64,000 nucleotides of DNA from Pseudomonas pergaminensis. GTDB lineage: Bacteria; Pseudomonadota; Gammaproteobacteria; Pseudomonadales; Pseudomonadaceae. The notes below the pieces were generated by a model. That model did no database searches, had not been told where the DNA came from, and saw only the letters and a list, made by a program, of their open reading frames with translations. This document shows positions 12,201 to 20,345 of the stretch, piece after piece. Within the stretch, counting starts at the first letter, position 1, and each line of letters opens with the position of its first letter. The stretch spans positions 5,456,001 through 5,520,000 of the forward strand of contig NZ_CP078013.2 in NCBI RefSeq assembly GCF_024112395.2, written 5' to 3'. A program made the position numbers and the translations under genes.

Positions 12201-12663
12201 CTACAACCCGGACTACACGGGTGGACCTACGCTGGTAGACATCATCAATGAAGCAGACAAGCATGGGATAAAGGTCATTGGGCTTGAGCACCAGCAATTG
12301 ACGTGGCGCACAGACAACCCGATGAAAATGAATTTGTTCACGCACCCACGGGGAGCGGAATTCCGACTGAAGGAGTTCAACTACCACGCAGCAAAGATCA
12401 TCGAACAAACACCACCCGGCGAAAAATTCGTGGCCATCGTAGGGAAAGACCACATGAATACGTATGACGGTATCCCCGGCATCGCAGAGCAGACCGGCGG
12501 GGTAGGAATGTCCGTGACGCCCTCGCTCAAAGGCAGCTCCAGTATCGTAAGCCAGCCCCCTAATACACCTCCACCAACGCTGAAATTCCTGCGTGGCACC
12601 AGTATCCCCGAGCCTTACGGTGATATTCATGTGGATTACAATATCGACGCACTGACCTATTGA
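9238..12663 (+). CDS. Large dermonecrotic-toxin-like protein with a TIKI/EreA/ChaN-like C-terminal domain
   Basis: The protein has 1141 residues from ATG 9238; a TTG five codons earlier is possible. No signal peptide is seen. The N-terminal two thirds resemble the repeat-rich region of Pseudomonas proteins labelled 'dermonecrotic toxin' (DUF6543-like), with patterns such as HPVVQRWLNEQNID and ALTDMSGWGQVSAPLLAAA. An Ala/Val-rich hydrophobic stretch lies at about 640-680, and a beta-rich module DHWFIRFTDTTGVRQVYEI near 780. The C-terminal 230 residues contain two GxxH motifs, GEIH (930-933) and GKDH (1069-1072), plus YVEGA (Glu960) and GLEH (1015-1018). Paired GxxH motifs mark the TIKI/TraB/EreA/ChaN superfamily, which also includes a domain of Pasteurella multocida toxin. 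I infer an effector whose C-terminus is the active part. No immunity gene is adjacent; leuA follows. Confidence 0.75.
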   Translation: MQLSATQRRSPHVEQGNQSPAEPHIKSRTLPASQLKSSAATNPHETALLKAYLSAIQGPTLDTPSEIVNVPLQSTLGQWLALYRAQIEHPVVQRWLNEQNIDQSALLTINPTTGALTAQVGKEKKHFALTDMSGWGQVSAPLLAAARVIAPGNVDELQVQFGTGSIHVNIAVVSNFQGEPPPKTLAQTRALIRRLNQNQAFDPIPNDDRLRPASSRSAQALEQHKQNAAKFYISAPQALTYKRLAIDVANTLPDVRAEAKKWAESLIFQLTGKHVDSDTIYLNRFKSSSTPLSQETATVTGWEHPNEEPYSSLRLPDALLKNFSEHDWDPGSLDLEAGLYMDGSGKSQKGGYGSYNQFPLAPSSVMHASWKTDFQAQMSKKIDTFWKDHLNDYEVALKGEFVFQARKQLKAFERKSPAEQALQAPEHRFTRDDYRMVMAAAPHLPLDENAPLTVEQLEAKAPVKGNVQVHALDIGGFPSSDILRFTDLGNHQQILYIPGAEPAFLKFASVEALDQWIAEQTKNVKKSQALLAHFPLITRQNHEPSTLEYIGRTLAPEASLFLKLFIGLPNKVEGLDSIFQKLSTDKLEPGAAEHSSLHKIEGDAFASIANASKVRMTSDADSVIKSNSEVTRDTWLNDVTVAAGLLAKLAPIAAPVAAAAVVTGLTELTLGAEKEYSGDTEAERKDGASKAFDGLLNTLFGVGTMAPLKDSFISPEEKPLAPIPGESPRIVKPEANRLRPSHVGNISQYAVADGEQLIENAPCNAKGIYQVKDGTTGEDHWFIRFTDTTGVRQVYEIKGNFKLSNEYVQIIQRETGKPVMTVYSTAEGEWRVNEILGGKRHRGRTLPPEHDTYMNRILSGNAAHDFNGDPAVTGQIRRWFRRDMDIYYIDLETNGMPARPSLPVMTINSTPESAIRRTLSQPGVRGLVLGEIHDEPAAYQLVIDQMQKFKDSGVTIIYVEGAPFIQGSSNIADAALLPSDAPNFGQHVYNPDYTGGPTLVDIINEADKHGIKVIGLEHQQLTWRTDNPMKMNLFTHPRGAEFRLKEFNYHAAKIIEQTPPGEKFVAIVGKDHMNTYDGIPGIAEQTGGVGMSVTPSLKGSSSIVSQPPNTPPPTLKFLRGTSIPEPYGDIHVDYNIDALTY

Positions 12664-12681
12664 CGCGGACGCGTTATCCGG

Positions 12682-12707
12682 GGCCCACAGCGCATACGCT
12701 GCGGGCC
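12682..12707 (+). terminator. Hairpin after the large toxin gene
   Basis: GGCCCACAGCG and CGCTGCGGGCC pair around the loop CATA with one mismatch, 19 bases after the stop codon. No T run follows, so it may be a rho-dependent end or an RNA stability element. Confidence 0.5.
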
Positions 12708-12861
12708 AACCGATTGCGCAAAGCCAGATCAGCAGCGCAACAAATCACCATAAATACAAAACAAACAACAACAAAAACCAATAAAACGGTAAAAATAGGA
12801 AATTATCTCAATTTTTTTTCGTAACTTGCCATCTTTCCCCCACACGGTTAGGGTTGAGCTT

Positions 12862-12939
12862 ATGAAAACCTCTCACACCCTCATTCAGCTCCGCCAGCAC
12901 CGCAGCCTGTGCCTTGTCAGCGCACGACTGCCAGGCTGA
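12862..12939 (+). CDS. Candidate leuA leader peptide
   Basis: This is a 25-codon frame, [20 protein letters not shown] then ARLPG, with five leucine codons (three CTC/CTT, two CTG) clustered in its second half. It ends 90 bases before leuA on the same strand. The distal half of the frame forms a perfect 7-bp inverted repeat, CAGCCTG (12903-12909) with CAGGCTG (12932-12938), and AGGC (12933-12936) can instead pair with GCCT (12948-12951), giving two mutually exclusive stems. That layout resembles a translation-controlled attenuator. The ribosome site is weak (AGGG ten bases upstream). Confidence 0.5.
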   Translation: MKTSHTLIQLRQHRSLCLVSARLPG

Positions 12940-13028
12940 ATCGATCTGCCTCGTCTTTACGTTTTATCCCTAAAAACAGTCATACGGCAGGCCGCCTTTT
13001 CTCGGCCCCTACAACAAAGGATTTCCCG

Positions 13029-14708
13029 ATGAGCATGCTCAAAGACCCGTCTTCGAAGTACCGCGCGTTCCCGACCATCGATATTCCGGACCGCACCTGG
13101 CCATCGAAGACCATCACCGAAGCGCCGATCTGGTGCAGTTCCGACTTGCGTGATGGCAACCAGTCGCTGATCGAGCCGATGGACGCGGTGAAAAAGCTGC
13201 GTTTCTGGAAGACCCTGGTCGCCGTTGGCGTGAAGGAAATCGAAGCCTCGTTCCCGGCGGCATCGCAAACCGACTTCGACTTCGTGCGCACCCTGATCGA
13301 AGACAACCACATCCCCGAGGACACCACCATCCAGGTGCTGACCCAGGGCCGTGAAGACTTGATCGCCCGCACCTTTGAATCCCTGCGCGGGGCCAAGAAG
13401 GCCATCGTGCACTTGTACAACGCCACCTCCCCGTCCTTCCGCCGTATCGTGTTCAACCAGGACAAGGAAGGCATCAAGGCCATCGCGGTCAACGCGGCCA
13501 AGCTGTTCGTCAAATACGCCGCCCAGCAGCCGGAAACCCAGTGGACCTTTGAATACTCACCGGAGACCTTCAGCGCCACTGAGCTGGAGTTCGCCAAGGA
13601 AGTGTGTGACGCGGTGATCGAGGTGTGGAACCCGACGCCTGAGCACAAGATGATCCTCAACCTGCCGGCCACCGTGGAATGCGCCACGCCGAACATCTAT
13701 GCCGACCAGATCGAGTGGTTCGGTCGCCATATCAACCGCCGTGACAGCGTGATCATCAGCCTGCACACCCACAACGACCGTGGCACCGGCGTGGCCGCCA
13801 CCGAGCTGGGCCTGATGGCCGGCGCCGACCGTGTCGAAGGCTGCCTGTTCGGCAACGGCGAGCGTACCGGTAACGTCGACCTCGTCACCGTCGCGCTGAA
13901 CATGTACACCCAGGGCCTCGACCCGCAGCTGGATTTCTCCGACATCGATGGCGTGCGCAAAGTCGTCGAAGAGTGCAACCAGATCCAGGTTCACCCGCGC
14001 CACCCTTACGTCGGTGACTTGGTGCATACCGCGTTCTCCGGCTCGCACCAGGATGCAATCCGCAAGGGCTTCTCCCAGCAGAAAGACGATGCGCTGTGGG
14101 AAGTGCCGTACTTGCCGATCGACCCGGCCGATATTGGCCGCAGCTACGAAGCGGTGATTCGCGTGAACAGCCAGTCGGGCAAGGGCGGCATCGCCTACCT
14201 GCTGGAGCAGGAGTACGACATCAGCTTGCCGCGTCGCATGCAGATCGAGTTCAGCCAGGTGGTACAGGCCGAAACCGACCGCGTCGGCCTGGAGATGACC
14301 GCACCGCAGATCTACGCTTTGCTGCAGCGTGAATACCTGCAAGCCAACACCCCGTACGCGTTGGTCAGCCATCGCCTGCAGGAAGAGAACGGCAACAGCT
14401 TTGTCGAGGTGGAAGTCTCGGGCAAGGGCCAGGGCGAAACCAACCTGCACTGGAAAGGCAAAGGCAACGGCGCGCTGGAAGCGCTGGTAGCGGGCCTGCC
14501 GATTGGCGTGGAGATCATGGACTACAACGAACATGCAATCGGTGCGGGCACCAACGCCAAGGCGGCCGCCTACATCGAGCTGCGCGTGAACGGCGAGCGC
14601 CCGGTGCATGGCGTGGGTATTGATGAAAACATCACCACCGCCAGCTTCAAGGCGCTGTTCAGCGCGCTGAACCGCTCGTTGAGCCAGCAGGAAGCAAAAG
14701 CGGCGTAA
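13029..14708 (+). CDS. leuA: 2-isopropylmalate synthase
   Basis: The 559-residue enzyme condenses acetyl-CoA with 2-oxoisovalerate, the first step of leucine synthesis. The start [10 protein letters not shown] has AAAGGA eight bases before it; the open frame extends 40 codons upstream but without support. The HMG-CoA-lyase-like barrel opens with [13 protein letters not shown] (metal-binding Asp and the catalytic Arg) and has [13 protein letters not shown] (metal-binding HxH), and the C-terminal regulatory domain binds leucine for feedback inhibition. The length fits the longer leuA class found in pseudomonads. A leader-peptide candidate upstream suggests control by leucyl-tRNA supply. Confidence 0.97.
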   Translation: MSMLKDPSSKYRAFPTIDIPDRTWPSKTITEAPIWCSSDLRDGNQSLIEPMDAVKKLRFWKTLVAVGVKEIEASFPAASQTDFDFVRTLIEDNHIPEDTTIQVLTQGREDLIARTFESLRGAKKAIVHLYNATSPSFRRIVFNQDKEGIKAIAVNAAKLFVKYAAQQPETQWTFEYSPETFSATELEFAKEVCDAVIEVWNPTPEHKMILNLPATVECATPNIYADQIEWFGRHINRRDSVIISLHTHNDRGTGVAATELGLMAGADRVEGCLFGNGERTGNVDLVTVALNMYTQGLDPQLDFSDIDGVRKVVEECNQIQVHPRHPYVGDLVHTAFSGSHQDAIRKGFSQQKDDALWEVPYLPIDPADIGRSYEAVIRVNSQSGKGGIAYLLEQEYDISLPRRMQIEFSQVVQAETDRVGLEMTAPQIYALLQREYLQANTPYALVSHRLQEENGNSFVEVEVSGKGQGETNLHWKGKGNGALEALVAGLPIGVEIMDYNEHAIGAGTNAKAAAYIELRVNGERPVHGVGIDENITTASFKALFSALNRSLSQQEAKAA

Positions 14709-14731
14709 GCCGGTTCGTAGGAATGCAAAAG

Positions 14732-14762
14732 GCCCCTGGGTGAGAACTCAGGGGCATTTTTG
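14732..14762 (+). terminator. leuA terminator
   Basis: The stem GCCCCTGGGTGAGAACTCAGGGGC is followed by ATTTTTGTT, a typical rho-independent terminator 24 bases after the leuA stop. Confidence 0.85.
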
Positions 14763-14797
14763 TTGGCCTATCAGATTTGTGTTGCTTGTGAGGGCCT

Positions 14798-14865
14798 CAT
14801 CGCGGGCAAGCCCGGCTCCCACAGGTAATTGCACCAAGTGTGGGAGCCGGGCTTGCCCGCGATGG
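14798..14865. repeat. REP inverted pair
   Basis: Two REP copies in opposite orientation, CGCGGGCAAGCCCGGCTCCC at 14801-14820 and GGGAGCCGGGCTTGCCCGCG at 14842-14861, are exact inverses over at least 20 bases. They sit between the convergent leuA and amidase genes. Confidence 0.85.
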
Positions 14866-14872
14866 CGGTGGT

Positions 14873-15664
14873 TCAGACAAACTGAAAGCTATCGGCATCC
14901 AGGTTGGCCGGGAACTTGGTGCGATATGCCGCCAATTCCGCCGCATCCAGGTTCACCTGGAACACCCCATCCGCCTCCCCCGCACTCAGCAGCGTCTCAC
15001 CCTGAAAGTCCAGCACCTGGCTGTCCCCGGTGTAGGCAAACCCCTTACCATCCGTGCCCACGCGGTTCACCGCCGCCACGTAGCACAGGTTCTCGATGGC
15101 CCGTGCCGGCAGCAGTCGGTTCCAATGCAGGCGCCGCGCACCCGGCCAGTTGGCGGTGTACAGCAGCAGGTCAGTGTCCTGAGCATCGCGACTCCACACC
15201 GGGAAGCGCAGGTCGTAGCAAATCAATGGGCGTATACGCCAGCCCTTCAACTCGAACTGCACCTGGCGTTCGCCGGGGGTGTAGTGGTCGTGCTCGCCAG
15301 CCATGCGGAACAGGTGGCGCTTGTCGTAATGCAGCACCTCGCCGTCCGGTCGTGCCCACAGCAGGCGATTGCGGTGGCTGCCGTCGGCGGCGTGGATGAT
15401 CACACTGCCAGTGATCACCGCGTTGTACTTCGCCGCCTGGGCCTGGAGCCAGCGATGGGTCGGGCCGTTCTCGGGCTCTGCGAGGGTTTGCGACTCCATC
15501 GAGAAACCGGTGGTGAACATCTCCGGCAGTACGATCAGGTCGGCACCTTTGGCCTGCTCCAACAGCAGCTCGAAATGATCGAGGTTGGCTTGGCGGTCGT
15601 GCCAGGCCAGGCTGGTCTGGACCAGGGCGAGAGTCAGGTTCGGCAGTGCACTCAGATCACGCAT
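14873..15664 (-). CDS. Nitrilase-family omega-amidase (YafV-like)
   Basis: The 263-residue protein starts at MRDLSALPNL (GGA six bases upstream); an upstream in-frame ATG is deeper in the neighbouring gene. The nitrilase Glu-Lys-Cys triad regions are visible as VLPEMFTTGFS (Glu), HYDKRHLFRMAGE (Lys) and RPLICYDLRFPVWSR (Cys). This subgroup hydrolyses omega-amides such as 2-oxoglutaramate and 2-oxosuccinamate. The gene overlaps the upstream aminotransferase by 13 bases, the arrangement expected if the transaminase makes the 2-oxo acid amide and this enzyme removes it. Confidence 0.9.
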   Translation of the reverse strand: MRDLSALPNLTLALVQTSLAWHDRQANLDHFELLLEQAKGADLIVLPEMFTTGFSMESQTLAEPENGPTHRWLQAQAAKYNAVITGSVIIHAADGSHRNRLLWARPDGEVLHYDKRHLFRMAGEHDHYTPGERQVQFELKGWRIRPLICYDLRFPVWSRDAQDTDLLLYTANWPGARRLHWNRLLPARAIENLCYVAAVNRVGTDGKGFAYTGDSQVLDFQGETLLSAGEADGVFQVNLDAAELAAYRTKFPANLDADSFQFV

Positions 15665-16800
15665 AGTTTTTCCGCCGCTTGTTGCAGCGTTTCCTCGCGT
15701 TTGGCAAAGCACAGGCGCACCAGGCGCTGGCCTTGGGGTGGGGTTTGGTAGAACACCGAGACCGGAATGGTGGCCACGCCGTGTTCGCGGGTCATCCAGA
15801 GAGACATGGCGACGTCATCCAGGTCCGGGCGGATCTGTGAGTAATCCACCAGCTGAAAGTAGGTGCCAGTCACACGGGTAAAGCTGAAACGGGACGGAGC
15901 AAGCAAATCGCAGAACAGGTCGCGCTTGACCTGATAGAACGCCGGCAGCTCCTCGACGTGTTCCGGGTGTTCGGCCATGAAGTCGGCCAACGCATACTGC
16001 AGCGGGGTTACGCCGCAGAAGTTGACGTATTGATGCACCTTGCGCAGTTCGGCGCTGAGGGCCGGCGGCGCGACAACGTAGCCGGTTTTCCAGCCGGTGA
16101 CGTGGTAGGTCTTGCCGAACGAGCTGACCACGAAAGCGCGCTGGTACAACTCTTCATGGGCCAGCACGCTGACGTGGGGCACGCCGTCGAAGACCAGGTG
16201 CTCGTAGACTTCATCGCTGACCAGGTAGATATCACGGTCGCGGATCAGTTCGGCCAATTGGTCCAGTTCGGCGCGGCTGATCAGCGCGCCAGTCGGGTTG
16301 TGGGGGGAGTTGAGGATGATCATGCGCGTGCGCGGTGACAGCGCGGCCTTGATCTTCTCGAAGTCGAGGGCAAAGCCGTCCAGGCTCAGTTGCACATGCA
16401 CGCAGCGACCGCCGGCCAGTTCCACTGAGGGCTCGTAGCTGTCGTAGCTGGGGTCGAACACGATGACTTCATCGCCGTTGCGAATCACCGCCTGGATCGC
16501 ACAGAAGATCGCCTCGGTGGCGCCAGGGGTGATGGTCACCTCGCTGTCGGCATTCACCGTGGCGCCATAACTGCGGGCGATCTTGGCCGCCACCTGCTGA
16601 CGCAGCACCGGTAGGCCGGTCATGGGCGCATATTGGTTGTGACCGAGGGCGATATGTTTGCCCACCGCATCGAGCAAACCCTGGGGGCCATTGAAGTCCG
16701 GAAAGCCCTGGGACAGGTTGAGTGCGCCGGTTTCGGCTGCGAGTTGCGACATGGTGGTGAAAATGGTCGTGCCGACATTCGGCAGCTTGCTGGTGATCAT
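15652..16800 (-). CDS. PLP-dependent aminotransferase (methionine/glutamine type, YbdL-like)
   Basis: The 382-residue fold-type I aminotransferase contains NSPHNPTGAL and the lysine that carries PLP in SSFGKTYHVTGWKTGY. It resembles E. coli YbdL and other aminotransferases that use methionine, glutamine or aromatic amino acids with 2-oxo acid acceptors. It overlaps the omega-amidase gene downstream by 13 bases, so the two are almost certainly translated together, forming a glutamine transaminase/omega-amidase couple that salvages 2-oxo acids such as the methionine precursor KMTB. Exact amino donor inferred, not shown. Confidence 0.9.
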   Translation of the reverse strand: MITSKLPNVGTTIFTTMSQLAAETGALNLSQGFPDFNGPQGLLDAVGKHIALGHNQYAPMTGLPVLRQQVAAKIARSYGATVNADSEVTITPGATEAIFCAIQAVIRNGDEVIVFDPSYDSYEPSVELAGGRCVHVQLSLDGFALDFEKIKAALSPRTRMIILNSPHNPTGALISRAELDQLAELIRDRDIYLVSDEVYEHLVFDGVPHVSVLAHEELYQRAFVVSSFGKTYHVTGWKTGYVVAPPALSAELRKVHQYVNFCGVTPLQYALADFMAEHPEHVEELPAFYQVKRDLFCDLLAPSRFSFTRVTGTYFQLVDYSQIRPDLDDVAMSLWMTREHGVATIPVSVFYQTPPQGQRLVRLCFAKREETLQQAAEKLCVI

Positions 16801-16873
16801 CGGAGGCCCCTGCAGGTGAGCCTCAAGTTTTAAGCTGCCGGCCGCACCGGGTCAAGGCACAAACGGTCGCGCA

Positions 16874-16906
16874 CAAAAAAGGGCTCTTCAAGAGCCCTTT
16901 TCGCGA
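16874..16906. terminator. Bidirectional terminator between der and the aminotransferase
   Basis: AAAAAAGGGCTCTTCAAGAG then CCCTTTTCG: an eight-pair stem (AGGGCTCT/AGAGCCCT) with A and T tracts on both sides. On the minus strand it ends the der transcript. Confidence 0.75.
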
Positions 16907-16914
16907 GGTCGAAA

Positions 16915-18384
16915 TCAGCGCTTGTCGCGGCGCTTCTTATCGGCCTTCTTGTGGTGAGTCATCAAGCGACGCTTCTTGTTCACCTGACGGTCAGTCAGTG
17001 TGTTCTTGTTGCCTTCGTATGGGTTCTCACCACCCTTGAACTCGATACGGATCGGCGTACCGACCAGTTTCAAGACGCGGCGGTAGGTGTTTTCCAGGTA
17101 ACGCACGTAGGACTTCGGCACCTTCTCGATCTGGTTACCGTGGATCACGATAATCGGCGGGTTGGCACCCCCCAAGTGGGCGTAACGCAGTTTGATCCGG
17201 CGGTTGTTGACCATCGGTGGCGCGTGCTCGCCAACGGCGTCTTCCAGGATCTGGGTGAGGCGGTTGGTCGGCCAGCGGGTCACCGCAGACTTGAACGAGT
17301 TCTGCACGGACGCGTAGAGGTTGCCCACGCCGGTGCCGTGCAGTGCCGAGATAAAGTGGATATCAGCGAACTCGACAAAGAACAGGCGACGCTGCAGCTC
17401 GATCTTGACGAAGTCGCGCTCGCTCGGCGTCATGCCGTCCCACTTGTTGATCGCGATCACCAGGGCACGACCGGCCTCGAGGGCAAAGCCCAGCAGGTTG
17501 AGGTCGTGGTCCACCACGCCTTCGCGGGCATCCATCACGAAGATCACCACGTTGGCGTCTTTGATCGCCTGCAGGGTCTTGACCACCGAGAATTTTTCAA
17601 CTTCCTCGTGGATCTTGCCGCGCTTGCGCACACCGGCGGTGTCGATCAGCGTGTACTTCTCGTCGTTACGTTCGAACGGGATGTAGATGCTGTCACGGGT
17701 GGTGCCGGGTTGGTCATAGACGATGACCCGGTCTTCACCGAGCATGCGGTTGACCAGGGTCGACTTGCCGACGTTAGGGCGGCCGATGATGGCGATCTTG
17801 ATACCGTCTTTTTCGCTCGGGCCAGGAATGCGCTTGGCTTCCTCACCTTCGGCGACGATCTCTTCCTCGCCCTCTTCTTCCTCGACGTCATCCTTGGGGA
17901 AGTCGCGCAAGGCGACTTCCAGCATCTGGGTGATGCCGCGACCGTGGGCACCGGCGATTGGAATCGCGTCGCCCAGGCCCATCGGGCTGAACTCGGCACG
18001 GGCCTGCTCAGGATCGATGTTGTCGATCTTGTTGGCGACCAGATAGGAACGCTTGTTGCGCTTGCGCAGGTGCTCGCCAATCATCTGGTCAGCAGCGGTG
18101 TAGCCCGCACGGGCGTCCACCAGGAACAACACGACGTCGGCTTCTTCAATGGCCAGCAGCGACTGCTCGGCCATCTTTTCGTCCATGCCATGCTCGTCAC
18201 CGGAGATACCACCGGTGTCGACAATAATGTAGGAGCGCCCTTGCCACTTTGCCTCACCGTATTGGCGATCACGGGTCAGACCGGACAAGTCGCCGACGAT
18301 GGCGTCGCGAGTCCTGGTCAGGCGGTTGAACAAGGTGGACTTGCCGACGTTAGGTCGGCCCACCAGGGCGATTACGGGAACCAT
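16915..18384 (-). CDS. der: Ribosome biogenesis GTPase Der (EngA)
   Basis: The 489-residue protein has two tandem GTPase domains, each opening with GRPNVGKST (residues 8-16 and about 200), and a C-terminal KH-like domain that ends in a very basic tail ([20 protein letters not shown]). An acidic linker (EEEEGEEE) joins the G domains. Der acts in maturation of the 50S subunit. MVPVIALVG is taken as start because GGAG lies six bases before it; an in-frame ATG four codons earlier is less likely. It is the distal gene of the long leftward block. Confidence 0.98.
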   Translation of the reverse strand: MVPVIALVGRPNVGKSTLFNRLTRTRDAIVGDLSGLTRDRQYGEAKWQGRSYIIVDTGGISGDEHGMDEKMAEQSLLAIEEADVVLFLVDARAGYTAADQMIGEHLRKRNKRSYLVANKIDNIDPEQARAEFSPMGLGDAIPIAGAHGRGITQMLEVALRDFPKDDVEEEEGEEEIVAEGEEAKRIPGPSEKDGIKIAIIGRPNVGKSTLVNRMLGEDRVIVYDQPGTTRDSIYIPFERNDEKYTLIDTAGVRKRGKIHEEVEKFSVVKTLQAIKDANVVIFVMDAREGVVDHDLNLLGFALEAGRALVIAINKWDGMTPSERDFVKIELQRRLFFVEFADIHFISALHGTGVGNLYASVQNSFKSAVTRWPTNRLTQILEDAVGEHAPPMVNNRRIKLRYAHLGGANPPIIVIHGNQIEKVPKSYVRYLENTYRRVLKLVGTPIRIEFKGGENPYEGNKNTLTDRQVNKKRRLMTHHKKADKKRRDKR

Positions 18385-18419
18385 GCGGCTCTCCACTTCG
18401 TTATTTCAGAAAATACAAA

Positions 18420-18440
18420 AGCCGCTGCAAGGCAGCGGCT
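18420..18440 (-). terminator. Hairpin terminator between bamB and der
   Basis: On the minus strand AGCCGCTGC CTT GCAGCGGCT is followed by TTTGTATTTT. It would end transcripts coming from bamB or lower their flow into der. A second GC-only hairpin (GCCCCGCC/GGCGGGGC-like, 18473-18490) lies closer to the bamB stop. Confidence 0.7.
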
Positions 18441-18518
18441 GGTGCTCGGGGCAGCATAATCAAATGCCGCATGCCCCGCCGAAGCGGGGCCGCCTGGGTG
18501 TTACCCCAAGCATAGTTC

Positions 18519-19670
18519 TTACTTGATGGTCAGGGCTTCCAGCTTGCCGCTGTTGCCATACACATAAAGCATGTTACCCACCACCAGCGGACGCGCACGC
18601 AGGCCGTCGCTGTCGATACGCTCGCGACCCACGAAGCGACCATCCACCTGGCTCAGCAGATGCAGGTAGCCTTCGAAGTCACCGACCGCCACGTAGCTGG
18701 AGAATACTTCCGGCGCCGACAGTTGGCGGCGAGCCAGGGAGTCATTGCTCCACAGTGCAGTGGTGGAACGCTCGTCGACACTTTCAACGGTGCCGGACGA
18801 GAGGCTTACGTAGACGCTGCCAAACCCTTGGGCGACACCGGCGTAGCTGGAAGCATCACGCTGCCAGTTAACACGGCCGCTCTGCAGGTCCAGTGCCGCA
18901 ACACGGCCCTGGTAAGTGGCGACGTAGAGGGTTTCACCGGACAGCAGCAAGCCGCCATCGATGTCCACTACGCGGTCCAGTTCGGAACGACCTTGAGGGA
19001 TGGCCACACGGGTTTCCCAGGCCGGCACGCCGTTCTGGGTATCCAGGGCGACCACTTTACCGGTCGACAGGCCTGCCACGGCCAGATTGTTGGTCACAAT
19101 CGGACCACTGGTACCGCGCAACGTCAGCACCGCCGGGGTGCTGTCGTACAACCAGCGCTGTTCGCCAGTGCTGGCGTCGAGGCCGATCACGCGGTCATCC
19201 TGGGTCTGCACCACGACGATATCGCCGTTGGTGGCAGGCGGTGCGAGGACTTCACTGGTCACGCGAGCGCGCCATTTCTCTTCACCGGTGCTGGAATCCA
19301 GCGCCACGACTTCGCCTTTCAGCGTGCCGAGCAGGACCATGCCGTAACCCACGCCGACGGCGCCGGAGACAGGCAATTCGAGGTCTTTCTTCCACTTAAC
19401 GTCGCCGTTCATGCGATCCATGGAGATCACCACGCCGGTCACGTCAGCGGCCACAATGCTGTCACCGTCGATTGCCGGTACCAGCATGTTGTAGGTTTCA
19501 CCCTGGCCATCACCGATGGAGCGGCTCCACTGCTTTTGCAGGACCACTTCTTCCTTGAAGCTGGTCAGCTCCGCAGGCGGCAGTTCTTTCTTACTGTTGC
19601 TGCTGCAACCCGCGGCCAGAACGGCCAGAGCCAGCAATGCTGCATGTTTCCAACGGATCACGTCACGCAT
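18519..19670 (-). CDS. bamB: Outer-membrane protein assembly factor BamB
   Basis: The 383-residue lipoprotein belongs to the BAM complex, which inserts beta-barrels in the outer membrane. MRDVIRWKHAALLAL is the start; the open frame extends 30 codons upstream into yfgM. The lipobox LAVLAAGC (Cys about 21) predicts lipidation. The mature part is an eight-bladed PQQ-like beta-propeller, with repeats such as VVALDSSTGEEKWRARV and VIGLDASTGEQRWLYD. It overlaps yfgM by 8 bases, so the two are translationally coupled. Confidence 0.96.
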   Translation of the reverse strand: MRDVIRWKHAALLALAVLAAGCSSNSKKELPPAELTSFKEEVVLQKQWSRSIGDGQGETYNMLVPAIDGDSIVAADVTGVVISMDRMNGDVKWKKDLELPVSGAVGVGYGMVLLGTLKGEVVALDSSTGEEKWRARVTSEVLAPPATNGDIVVVQTQDDRVIGLDASTGEQRWLYDSTPAVLTLRGTSGPIVTNNLAVAGLSTGKVVALDTQNGVPAWETRVAIPQGRSELDRVVDIDGGLLLSGETLYVATYQGRVAALDLQSGRVNWQRDASSYAGVAQGFGSVYVSLSSGTVESVDERSTTALWSNDSLARRQLSAPEVFSSYVAVGDFEGYLHLLSQVDGRFVGRERIDSDGLRARPLVVGNMLYVYGNSGKLEALTIK

Positions 19671-20304
19671 CCCCTTTGGCCAAGTCGTCCAGCTTGATTT
19701 GTAAGCCACCGACCGCCGCTTCATCAGACAGCGCCGCCTTGGCTTTTTGGTACGCAGCATTGGCTTCGTCGGTACGACCCAATTGGACCAACAGGTCGCC
19801 CTTGAGCTCTTCGCGAGTGGCTACAAATGCCTTGTCAGCATCGCCGTCGAGCAGTTTGAGTGCTTCGTCAGCCTTGTTCTGTGCCGCCAGTACCTGAGCC
19901 AGGCGCTGACGTGCGATTTCACCCAGGGTCGGGTTGGTCGGCTTGTCGGCGATGGCCTTCAGCTCAGCGGCGGCGTCATCCAGCTTGCCGGTGTCGACCG
20001 CGACTTTCGCGACAAACAGGCTGCCGTATTGGGCGTAGGTGGTCCCGCCGAATTCGTTCTTCAGCTTGCCGGCCAGGTCTGCAACCTGCGCAGGGTCAGG
20101 CTTGCCGTCCGGCGTCAGGGTAGTTTCCAGCAATTGCTGATAGAGGATCGAGGCGCCTTGGGACTGGTTGGCCTGATACTTGGTCCAGGCTTGCCAGCCG
20201 AACACCACCACTAAAGCCAGCAGGCCGCCAGTAACCAGGGGCTTGCCGTTGCGCTGCCACCAGTCCTTGAACTCGGCCAGTTGCTCATCATCAGTACTCG
20301 ACAC
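19663..20304 (-). CDS. yfgM: YfgM-like ancillary SecYEG translocon subunit
   Basis: The 213-residue protein has a short cytoplasmic N-terminus (STDDEQLAEFKDWWQRNGK), one membrane segment at about 22-42 (LVTGGLLALVVVFGWQAW) and a periplasmic helical TPR-like domain. In E. coli YfgM associates with PpiD at the Sec translocon and passes clients to periplasmic chaperones. The position between hisS and bamB is conserved in gamma-proteobacteria. Confidence 0.9.
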   Translation of the reverse strand: MSSTDDEQLAEFKDWWQRNGKPLVTGGLLALVVVFGWQAWTKYQANQSQGASILYQQLLETTLTPDGKPDPAQVADLAGKLKNEFGGTTYAQYGSLFVAKVAVDTGKLDDAAAELKAIADKPTNPTLGEIARQRLAQVLAAQNKADEALKLLDGDADKAFVATREELKGDLLVQLGRTDEANAAYQKAKAALSDEAAVGGLQIKLDDLAKGDA

Positions 20305-20345
20305 CCCAATACTCCTTAATCGCTAAATTCGGCTGTTCGACAGCT

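Larger units (their letters stand above)
12664..13028 (+). promoter_or_regulatory. leuA upstream region (365 bp)
   Basis: This gap contains, in order: a strong hairpin at 12682-12707, a markedly A-rich tract at about 12740-12830 that stands out from the GC-rich surroundings and could be an UP element or a binding site for MvaT-type silencers, the small leader frame at 12862-12939, and the leuA ribosome site (AAAGGA at 13016-13021). I could not assign a clear -35/-10 pair. Confidence 0.6.

Noticed and set aside
12985..13000. Firm call of a leuA attenuator terminator
   Set aside because: The stem is only about four pairs with a two-base loop (CGGC-AG-GCCG), too weak alone to list as a terminator. 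It is kept only as part of the leader hypothesis.
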